Positions 49,680 through 55,175 of a stretch of 63,128 nt of DNA are shown here, in pieces (positions within the stretch are counted from its first letter, which is position 1; the number at the start of each line of letters is the position of its first letter). A program made the position numbers and the translations under genes. The notes under the pieces are model-generated. The model made no database searches, was not told the DNA's origin, and saw only the letters and a list, made by a program, of their open reading frames with translations. Source of the stretch: a virus; the IMG/VR virus record IMGVR_UViG_3300037346_000608, positions 1 through 63,128 of that record; one strand, given 5' to 3'.

Positions 49680-49713
49680 TTTTTATTTTTTATATGTATA
49701 ATCCTACTTTAGT

Positions 49714-49920
49714 TTAATTATGTAATGATTTTAATTTATTTAATTTAATGCATAAATAAGATACATAAATAGAATATATTCTCTTATGTGTTGGATGATT
49801 TTTACAATGTGACCATTTTTTCTCAAAAAGATTAACAAGAGTGTTGATTGCGTCAACATGTTTAGTCTTATTTTTAGAACTATTTATAATAATTCCTAAC
49901 CAAATAAAATCTTCTTTCAT
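49714..49920 (-). CDS. hypothetical protein, 68 aa
   Basis: Basic helical protein with several Cys/His (KKWSHCKNHPTHKRIYSIYV). It is preceded by TATAAATAATT, a T4-late-like sequence. No family recognised. Confidence 0.55.
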   Translation of the reverse strand: MKEDFIWLGIIINSSKNKTKHVDAINTLVNLFEKKWSHCKNHPTHKRIYSIYVSYLCIKLNKLKSLHN

Positions 49921-49934
49921 GTATTTTTTAATTA

Positions 49935-49950
49935 TTTATAAAATATAATA
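49935..49950 (-). promoter_or_regulatory. possible T4-late-type promoter
   Basis: On the minus strand TTTTATAAATAATT lies about 15-25 bases before the 49714-49920 start and contains the octamer TATAAATA. Confidence 0.45.
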
Positions 49951-50006
49951 CAAAGTAAGTATTTCTGAAAGAGTATTACTTATATTGATATGCATTTACA
50001 AAAAGA

Positions 50007-50080
50007 AAACCATCTGACCTGACCTTCCAGATAGTACAAGTCGAGATTAATTTGGCGCCTCGTTTTGTAGCAGATGGTTT
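50007..50080 (-). ncRNA. stem-loop RNA or terminator between gene blocks
   Basis: A perfect 10-base inverted repeat (AAACCATCTG at one end and CAGATGGTTT at the other) encloses 54 bases with GC-rich patches. On the minus strand the second arm is followed by TTCTTTTT. It could be a terminator with a long loop or a small stable RNA. Confidence 0.5.
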
Positions 50081-50094
50081 ATGTTAAATATTAA

Positions 50095-50601
50095 TTAGAA
50101 TAATAAAAATGTTTCCCATTCTTTTGGGATGTATTCAACCTGTCTTAGTAACATTAAATAATGTGGACGTTTTGGTTCTGGTATTTGCTTACCATATTCT
50201 TCTAATGTTAAATCTGCCTTTTCCTGATTGCATCGCCTGCACGCAGTTACTAAATTATCCCAGCTATCCCTACCACCTTTTGATTGTGGAACAACGTGAT
50301 CCAAGGTTAGAGTTCGTTGTTTTGAATCGCCGCAATAAACACATTCAAAATTATCTCTTTTATAAATATTTTCACGAGTTAGAGGTACCTTATGTGTATG
50401 CTGTTTAACATAATTAAATACCCTTATAATAGAAGGTTTGTAAATTTCTAAATTTGGGTTTACTAATCCAAATGTTTCAGGGTGTTCAGCAATTACTTCA
50501 GCATTACCTTTATAAGTAATCACAAAGGCTCTTTCTGCTGAGATAATACTTCTTGCAATAAAGCTTGAATCTATTACTAGTGTCTTTTGATACTTACCCA
50601 T
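50095..50601 (-). CDS. HNH endonuclease-like protein, 168 aa
   Basis: The likely start is MGKYQKTLVIDSSFIARSII; the longer frame upstream overlaps another ORF. The C-terminal HNH domain has FECVYCGDSKQRTLTLDHVV, PQSKGGRDSWDNLVTACRRC and NQEKADLTLEEYG: zinc cysteines and the D-H-V catalytic centre. HNH proteins of this McrA-like type nick or cut DNA. It stands just before the tRNA array, a common place for mobile endonucleases. Confidence 0.85.
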   Translation of the reverse strand: MGKYQKTLVIDSSFIARSIISAERAFVITYKGNAEVIAEHPETFGLVNPNLEIYKPSIIRVFNYVKQHTHKVPLTRENIYKRDNFECVYCGDSKQRTLTLDHVVPQSKGGRDSWDNLVTACRRCNQEKADLTLEEYGKQIPEPKRPHYLMLLRQVEYIPKEWETFLLF

Positions 50602-50797
50602 AATAACTGGTTTTAAATGATTTATACTGTGTTTTTCTGTTGTGCTTCCAAGAACGGTATTGCCTGTATTTAAAAGACCATATACCGGATTTTTTACTCC
50701 AATAGTCTTCAAACCACGCATCCCATTCTGTATACTCTTTTCTCTTTTCTAACTCATACTCTTTATTGGTATAGTTTTTAATTCTCATTTTGCTCAA
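50594..50797 (-). CDS. possible small basic protein, 67 aa
   Basis: Lysine- and tyrosine-rich ORF (MRIKNYTNKEYELEKRKEYT, WDAWFEDYWSKKSGI) overlapping the N-terminal extension of the HNH frame. Only one of the two overlapping frames upstream of 50601 is likely to be real and I cannot decide which. Confidence 0.35.
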   Translation of the reverse strand: MSKMRIKNYTNKEYELEKRKEYTEWDAWFEDYWSKKSGIWSFKYRQYRSWKHNRKTQYKSFKTSYYG

Positions 50798-50854
50798 ATT
50801 TTAGGTTAATAAACCTAATGAGCGTCAAATTTCTTTTTCATAATTAATAATTTG

Positions 50855-50925
50855 TGGAATATTTAGGGTTCGAACCCATACCTCGCAGTGTCTACTGCTT
50901 GTACACCTACTTGTGCTTTTACCCC
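50855..50925 (-). tRNA. tRNA, anticodon unresolved, 71 nt
   Basis: The acceptor stem GGGGTAA/ATATTCC pairs in six of seven positions, the D-stem GCAC/GTGT pairs, and the T-arm is ATGGG/CCTAA around TTCGAAC. The length is right. The anticodon region has a GCAGT/ACTGC stem with only a four-base loop (AGAC), so I cannot place a normal seven-base loop. It may be a tRNA with a deletion in the loop or a decayed gene. Confidence 0.5.
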
Positions 50926-50933
50926 TAAGTTAG

Positions 50934-50997
50934 CACAGGCTGTAGGAATCGAACCTACCCATCGAGGTTTTGGAGACCTGACCGACACCTTGCCTGT
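50934..50997 (-). tRNA. tRNA-Trp(CCA) with reduced D-arm
   Basis: The acceptor ACAGGCA/AGCCTGT, the T-arm GTAGG/CCTAC and the anticodon loop CTCCAAA (anticodon CCA) with stem CAGGT/ACCTC are clear. Only about ten bases lie between acceptor and anticodon stem instead of about nineteen. The D-arm is therefore very short or missing. It could read UGG. Confidence 0.65.
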
Positions 50998-51079
50998 GAC
51001 CCGTATTTTAAAAAATTAAGCAACCAAATAGATGCGTAGTCGACGTACGATTGGTTTAATCATCATTTCTTAATTTTAG

Positions 51080-51162
51080 AACCCCTACCTGGGCTCGAAC
51101 CAGAGAACCTTGAACACTCTGATTAACAGCCAAGATACTCTAACCAACTAAGCTACCGAGTA
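51080..51162 (-). tRNA. tRNA-Asn(GTT)
   Basis: The D-arm GCTTAGTTGGTTAGAGT, anticodon loop CTGTTAA (anticodon GTT) and T-arm TCTGG/CCAGG around TTCGAGC are well formed. The variable region is longer than usual (about eleven bases). The outer acceptor stem pairs poorly, so the ends are approximate. Confidence 0.7.
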
Positions 51163-51247
51163 ATATAAGATAATAAGCAGAGGCTTTGGGTTAGACACGC
51201 CCTAATATTACATAGGAGACCCCCTAGAATGCATAATTATTACCTAG

Positions 51248-51320
51248 CGGCTGGCACGGGCATCGAACCCGCAATCTCTGCAGTGACAGTGCAGCATGTT
51301 ACCAATAACACTTCCCAGCC
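51248..51320 (-). tRNA. tRNA-Asp(GTC)
   Basis: Full cloverleaf: acceptor GGCTGGG/GCCAGCC (six of seven pairs), anticodon stem CTGCA/TGCAG with loop CTGTCAC (anticodon GTC), and T-arm GCGGG/CCCGT around TTCGATG. Normal 72-base body plus discriminator. Confidence 0.88.
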
Positions 51321-51375
51321 AATTTACTCGTCTATTCCGTGTCGTCAAATCTGTCAGAGTCGATTATGCTTCTAG

Positions 51376-51447
51376 TGGAGCTATAGGGAATTGAACCCTA
51401 ATTTATGATTTGCAAAACCATCGTAATAGCCATTATACTATAGCCCC
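51376..51447 (-). tRNA. tRNA, probably Ala(TGC), possibly Cys(GCA)
   Basis: Acceptor GGGGCTA/TAGCTCC and T-arm TAGGG/CCCTA around TTCAATT pair fully. The anticodon stem ATGGT/ATCAT leaves loop TTTGCAA, giving anticodon TGC (Ala). A one-base shift would give GCA (Cys) but breaks the stem. Confidence 0.8.
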
Positions 51448-51589
51448 AATTGAAATTTAATATATGAGCCCAAACCCTCATACACCACCTAGCTTATAAT
51501 TCTACATTAACTTTGCCCAAAGTACATTATGAGACTTACATTCTAATACATTAATAAGTTTACATTAAATTTCGTAACATTAATGTTAG

Positions 51590-51661
51590 TACTACCGAAG
51601 GGAATCGAACCCTCGTTTCAACAGTGAAAGTGTTGTGTCCTAGCCGTTAGACGACGGTAGC
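51590..51661 (-). tRNA. tRNA-Glu(TTC)
   Basis: Acceptor GCTACCG/CGGTAGT, anticodon stem CAACA/TGTTG with loop CTTTCAC (anticodon TTC), and T-arm GAGGG/CCCTT around TTCGATT form a complete cloverleaf. Normal length. Confidence 0.9.
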
Positions 51662-51670
51662 AAATTAATT

Positions 51671-51731
51671 AGAGCCGGGATTCAAATCCGTTCTGCAGGT
51701 TAGCCCCGCTACTTTACTATAAGTTAACTCT
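51671..51731 (-). tRNA. miniature tRNA-like element, 61 nt
   Basis: Acceptor AGAGTTA/CGGCTCT pairs in six of seven positions with wobble, and a T-arm-like CGGATTTGAATCC is present, but with T instead of C in the loop. The GCGGG/CCTGC stem has a five-base loop GCTAA. D-arm sequence is minimal. Probably decayed, or an unusual reduced tRNA. Confidence 0.4.
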
Positions 51732-51737
51732 AATTTG

Positions 51738-51810
51738 TATCCATGGTGGGAGTCAAACCCACAGCTTACGGTGCTTAAAACCGTTGTGTTTACCATTTCA
51801 CTACAGGGAT
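51738..51810 (-). tRNA. tRNA with Leu(TAA) anticodon and short variable loop
   Basis: Acceptor ATCCCTG/CATGGAT (one mismatch), D-arm GTGAAATGGTAAACAC of leucine type, anticodon stem ACGGT/ACCGT with loop TTTAAGC (anticodon TAA), and T-arm GTGGG/CCCAC. The variable region is only about five bases, whereas leucine tRNAs normally have a long arm. Confidence 0.8.
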
Positions 51811-51857
51811 GTTTTCAGGATGGGTTTTTGCACGTGCTCTACTTGCTTTTCTTACGA

Positions 51858-51911
51858 TACACAAGACCAGAGTTGAACCGACGACCACGAGGTTAACATC
51901 CTAATTTGTAT
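51858..51911 (-). tRNA. truncated tRNA-like element, Asn(GTT)-like
   Basis: The T-arm GTCGG/CTGGT around TTCAACT, a loop ATGTTAA that would give anticodon GTT, and end segments ATACAAA/CTTGTGT that pair in six of seven are visible. There is no room for a D-arm. It is likely a tRNA that has lost its 5' half. Confidence 0.35.
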
Positions 51912-51938
51912 TTTTGCAGTAGCCATCCTTTTTATTAG

Positions 51939-52011
51939 AGGCTATAGTAGGATTCGAACCTACAATCTTTTCGTTCGTAGCGAAAGGCTTTTCCATTTAA
52001 GCTATATAACC
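51939..52011 (-). tRNA. tRNA-Arg(ACG)
   Basis: Acceptor GGTTATA/TATAGCC, anticodon stem TTTCG/CGAAA with loop CTACGAA (anticodon ACG), and T-arm GTAGG/CCTAC around TTCGAAT. Full-length cloverleaf. Confidence 0.9.
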
Positions 52012-52020
52012 ATTATTTAG

Positions 52021-52094
52021 TGGTCCATACAGGACTCAAACCTGTGACCTTCTCGTTATGAGCGAGCTACTCTAACCAACTGAGTTAAAGGACC
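52021..52094 (-). tRNA. tRNA-Met(CAT) or CAT-anticodon tRNA
   Basis: Acceptor GGTCCTT/ATGGACC (one mismatch), anticodon stem GCTCG/CGAGA with loop CTCATAA (anticodon CAT), and T-arm ACAGG/CCTGT around TTTGAGT. A CAT anticodon may be elongator Met or, if C34 is lysidinylated, Ile. Confidence 0.85.
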
Positions 52095-52100
52095 GTATTG

Positions 52101-52174
52101 TACCGAGGGAGGGATTCGAACCCTCAATAAACGGTTTCTAAGACCGCCCTGTATACCAGTTCCAGCACCCCGGC
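52101..52174 (-). tRNA. tRNA-Leu(TAG) with short variable loop
   Basis: Acceptor GCCGGGG/CCTCGGT, a leucine-type D-arm (TGCTGGAACTGGTATACAG), anticodon stem GCGGT/ACCGT with loop CTTAGAA (anticodon TAG), and T-arm GAGGG/CCCTC. As in the TAA tRNA, the variable region is only about five bases. Confidence 0.87.
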
Positions 52175-52445
52175 GGAATAACCCTTTTTTACGTCTTCGG
52201 TTTTGCTTTCGCTAGAGTCTACTGTTATTCAACTACATCCTAATTGCACCTATTGGGGTGGTATGACGGGTAGCTTATTTTCTAGTGTTAGCCTTCACAT
52301 TGTCTAGCGCTTCATATGCTCTAGGGGGCGAACCGTTCTAAAACTCCACGTTTAACCCAGACATCTGTCATAGTTTTTTTACTTTTTGCTGTACCTATCC
52401 TTTTTATTATATTATATATTTACCTAAGTAAATAAGTGTTTATAG
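52175..52445 (-). other. non-coding spacer between tRNA-Leu and tmRNA
   Basis: No tRNA arms or gene of useful length are evident. A 17-codon ORF (MTDVWVKRGVLERFAP, about 52310-52370) is open on the minus strand but has no support. The stretch is probably processed from the tRNA precursor. Confidence 0.35.
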
Positions 52446-52860
52446 TGGAGATGGAGAGAATCGAACTCTCGTCCAACATATATTCATATTAAGTCGTCTT
52501 ACAGCGTATCCAATTATTTGATATTGGAAAACTTTTTGTATTGAAGTTTTTGGACTGACGTTATTTACATTGGTCAGCGAACCTACCATTAACACCGCTC
52601 CTTGGACTTAATCCGTGGTCTGTTGCCGTAGCTCAGGGTTTGTGATGGTTTCAATAGAGGTACTATAAACCCTTTTTCCCTCATTTACTTCATTTAACAC
52701 CTTACTCATTTACAAGCATACTCAATAAGATGGTGTGCACGGTACCTAACTGTTAGGCAGCTATTGCAAGTTCAGCGTTTCCACTTAACTCTGGTTTGAT
52801 GTAAGTCATCACCTAGCTGGACTTAATACTTCAACTATGCTGTCAAAACCAAGCATCCCC
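52446..52860 (-). ncRNA. ssrA: transfer-messenger RNA (tmRNA) with tag peptide
   Basis: The RNA 5' end GGGGATGCTTGGTTTTGACA and 3' end with T-arm GAGAG/CTCTC and CATCTCCA pair as the tRNA-like domain. GTATTAAGTC near the 5' end pairs with GACTTAATAT near the 3' end (helix P2). The tag reading frame is at 52753-52782: with the resume codon GGA it reads GNAELAIAA and then TAA. CCA is not encoded. It rescues stalled ribosomes and marks the product for proteases. Confidence 0.9.
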
Positions 52861-52925
52861 AAATTTTCAAAGAACTATTTCTTAATTTATTATTATATAT
52901 CCTAAAATGCATTGGTTTTATGCAT

Positions 52926-53249
52926 TTATGATTTTTTTTCAATATAAGCAACAGGACTTGCCATACCACTATAACTGCACCATTCACTTTGACGCTTACG
53001 TTTTATTATATCCCATTCAGAATGATCATATAGAGTATATGAATATATCCAACCACAATCTTCATCATAGTCTTCAGCCACAGACACAACTAGTTGACTT
53101 CCTAAAATCTGTGATAGTTTAGACTCATCGACTGGTTTCCAATACCCAAACTTTAAATAGTTATGATTATCATTACCTATTATGCGACCAATCTCAAATT
53201 GACCAAATTCTTCTTCAATCTTTTTTAATATTTCAATATGAATCTTCAT
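52926..53249 (-). CDS. hypothetical protein, 107 aa
   Basis: Start taken at MKIHIEILKKIEEEFGQFEI. Alpha/beta protein with LVVSVAEDYDEDCGWIYSYT. Its start overlaps the upstream gene by about 17 bases. Not recognised. Confidence 0.65.
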   Translation of the reverse strand: MKIHIEILKKIEEEFGQFEIGRIIGNDNHNYLKFGYWKPVDESKLSQILGSQLVVSVAEDYDEDCGWIYSYTLYDHSEWDIIKRKRQSEWCSYSGMASPVAYIEKKS

Positions 53250-53718
53250 TATCATCGAATTTATGTAAAACTTTTTCTATGTGAGCTTGTCCTTCTGTTG
53301 CCATCTTCATAAAGATTACTTGTTCTTCTGCCGTTAACGCCATTGGGCGATTTCCCGTAAATTCTAAACCAGGGCTTTTTTCATCGTGATCCATATTAGA
53401 CCATGATGCAAGCATATAACATGTTTCTGTATTATGGGTGAAATGGGTAAGTTGAAGTGATGTATAATTCTTTTGTAAGAAGTCTCCACCAAAACTTATT
53501 TCCCATCCATCATTTAGGTATTCTTGTAATTTACCATAATAAGGGTTATCTTCCCATTTTATGATTTCAAAGAAAGAAAAACGCGGAATATCTAAATGAG
53601 ATTGCATTGGACATTTCTTACCTTCTTTGTTAGTGTAATAGTTTGTAACAGAAATTTGACCTTCTCTATGTTGAAAGGGTTTCCATTTGATTTTTTCAAA
53701 ATTTCTTAACTTTCCCAT
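53233..53718 (-). CDS. hypothetical protein, 161 aa
   Basis: Mixed alpha/beta protein with tryptophans (PFQHREGQISVTNYYTNKEG, NDGWEISFGGDFLQKNYTSL). No motif that I can name. Part of the accessory run behind promoter copy 5. Confidence 0.65.
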   Translation of the reverse strand: MGKLRNFEKIKWKPFQHREGQISVTNYYTNKEGKKCPMQSHLDIPRFSFFEIIKWEDNPYYGKLQEYLNDGWEISFGGDFLQKNYTSLQLTHFTHNTETCYMLASWSNMDHDEKSPGLEFTGNRPMALTAEEQVIFMKMATEGQAHIEKVLHKFDDNEDSY

Positions 53719-53721
53719 ATC

Positions 53722-53949
53722 TTATCTTTCTAAAATTACAAATTCACCAAATGCATTATCAAAAACTTGTAATAAATGTTCATAATCACCATCCATCATT
53801 TGATTGATTAGGTCTTGGCATTTACTAGAATTCCAACATAATTGGTGACCAAACCTTTTTGCCATACCTATAAGGGCAAATGCATTTCCAGCAGGTCCTG
53901 TGAGGTCTATAATAATAGGACCTGATTTTTGTTTTTTTTCTCGTATCAT
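53722..53949 (-). CDS. small phage protein, 75 aa
   Basis: The start is taken at MIREKKQKSGPIIIDLTGPA, since the four codons upstream lie in the previous gene. GPAGNAFALIGMAKRFG resembles a nucleotide-binding-type turn, but it is a recurring small phage protein without known role. Confidence 0.65.
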   Translation of the reverse strand: MIREKKQKSGPIIIDLTGPAGNAFALIGMAKRFGHQLCWNSSKCQDLINQMMDGDYEHLLQVFDNAFGEFVILER

Positions 53950-53951
53950 AA

Positions 53952-54170
53952 TTACATACACATATAAGATTCAGATTGGCTCCAACGATTGTACCATTCA
54001 GCCTCAGCTTCAGTTACTTCAGATTTGTTGATACCCTTATGATAAATTTTACCGCCAAAAACTGATGCCAAATTTACTTTGTTTTTAGTACAGCGAGATA
54101 TACGATAGAATCCACCTTCAAATTTAACAATTGATCCTGAGTTGAATTCTGATGTTTGATTGTTTTCCAT
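53952..54170 (-). CDS. hypothetical protein, 72 aa
   Basis: Beta-rich small protein (SGSIVKFEGGFYRISRCTKN, VNLASVFGGKIYHKGINKSE) that looks like a small barrel. First gene behind promoter copy 5, so probably early. Confidence 0.65.
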   Translation of the reverse strand: MENNQTSEFNSGSIVKFEGGFYRISRCTKNKVNLASVFGGKIYHKGINKSEVTEAEAEWYNRWSQSESYMCM

Positions 54171-54275
54171 ATTTTCCTTTGTTTTAATTATAATATAAAT
54201 ATAATCAATTTAATTGGGATAAAAAAATATTTTGTGAACTTTTTTCATAAAATGAGAAAAAAGTTATTAACAATC
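54171..54275 (-). promoter_or_regulatory. repeated promoter-like module, copy 5
   Basis: On the minus strand: GTTATTAACTTTTTTCTC, then GAAAAAAGTTCAC, then AATTGATTATATTTATATT and TATAATTAAAAC just before the gene. Identical to copy 2 for long stretches. It heads the block that includes the tmRNA and tRNA array. The arms AACTTTTTTC and GAAAAAAGTT also form an inverted repeat. Confidence 0.7.
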
Positions 54276-54290
54276 AATAAATGTATGTTT

Positions 54291-55085
54291 TTATAAATGC
54301 ATAGATTTTTCAGCCTTCATTTTATCCATAAGTTTTCTTGCAATGATTTTTGTTTCCTTTGCAAATTCACCTTTATCAATCATCCATTCAATGTAGCGAG
54401 AGTCTGCTTCATATACTTCACGGAAAGGTTTGCCAGCCCATTTACCAAAACTAAATACAATTTCTCGTTTACCGTTGATTTCAGCAAACTTAAACTTACC
54501 ACCTAGATCAACTTGGTTTTGTCTAGATTCATTTACTTCTTTATCAATTTCTTCTGGTGTTTGCGCCATTGTGTATAACTGACGCTGAGCCTGGAATATT
54601 TCCATTGTCGCACGAATATCCGTTCCAGCTCTATGCGCACCAACTAGGGTCTTACCAGTGTACTTAGAATAAGCCGTACTTAAGTCTCTCCGCTCATATT
54701 TTGAGTAGATTAAGAAAGGATCTAGGACAGCACGTTCTCTATAGTTAAAAACAATACCAGCTCTCATAAGCTCTTCAGTTAACATTGGGATATCAAAATA
54801 GAGAGCATTATACCCACCGAGATGACTATCTCCAATAAAGTCTACTACTTCTTTTGCAATAAATTCAAAACGATCTTGATCTTCTAATTGATCTGGTGTT
54901 ATACCATGTTTATCAATGGCTTCTTGGCGCCATTCAATATTTGGACCAGGATTAACGAGACTATAAAAAGAACAAATCTCATTACCTTCAAAATCTGTCT
55001 TTATCATACAGATCTCAATGATCCTGTCTGTTGCTGTGTTAACTCCTGTAGTTTCTAAATCAAACCAAACAATACTCTTATCCAT
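54291..55085 (-). CDS. DnaQ-like DEDDh exonuclease with C-terminal extension, 264 aa
   Basis: Exonuclease motifs are FDLETTG at residue 8, YNALYFDIPML and GAHRAGTDIRATME. The C-terminal 70 residues have FSFGKWAGKPFREVYEADSR and YIEWMIDKGEF, a module (DUF3820 type) seen on exonucleases of phages and ExoX. It would proofread or trim 3' DNA ends. It lies upstream of promoter copy 5, so its transcription is probably separate. Confidence 0.9.
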   Translation of the reverse strand: MDKSIVWFDLETTGVNTATDRIIEICMIKTDFEGNEICSFYSLVNPGPNIEWRQEAIDKHGITPDQLEDQDRFEFIAKEVVDFIGDSHLGGYNALYFDIPMLTEELMRAGIVFNYRERAVLDPFLIYSKYERRDLSTAYSKYTGKTLVGAHRAGTDIRATMEIFQAQRQLYTMAQTPEEIDKEVNESRQNQVDLGGKFKFAEINGKREIVFSFGKWAGKPFREVYEADSRYIEWMIDKGEFAKETKIIARKLMDKMKAEKSMHL

Positions 55086-55175
55086 AATTACTATACTTTT
55101 AGTGGAACAATCCGTTAATATTATATAGTAACCAGATAACTTAGTTTTAGGTTTCTAAGAAAAAAGTAGAAATTA

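Noticed and set aside
51671-51731. Amber-suppressor tRNA because of CTA in the loop
   Set aside because: The base before CTA is G, not the required U33, and the loop has five bases.
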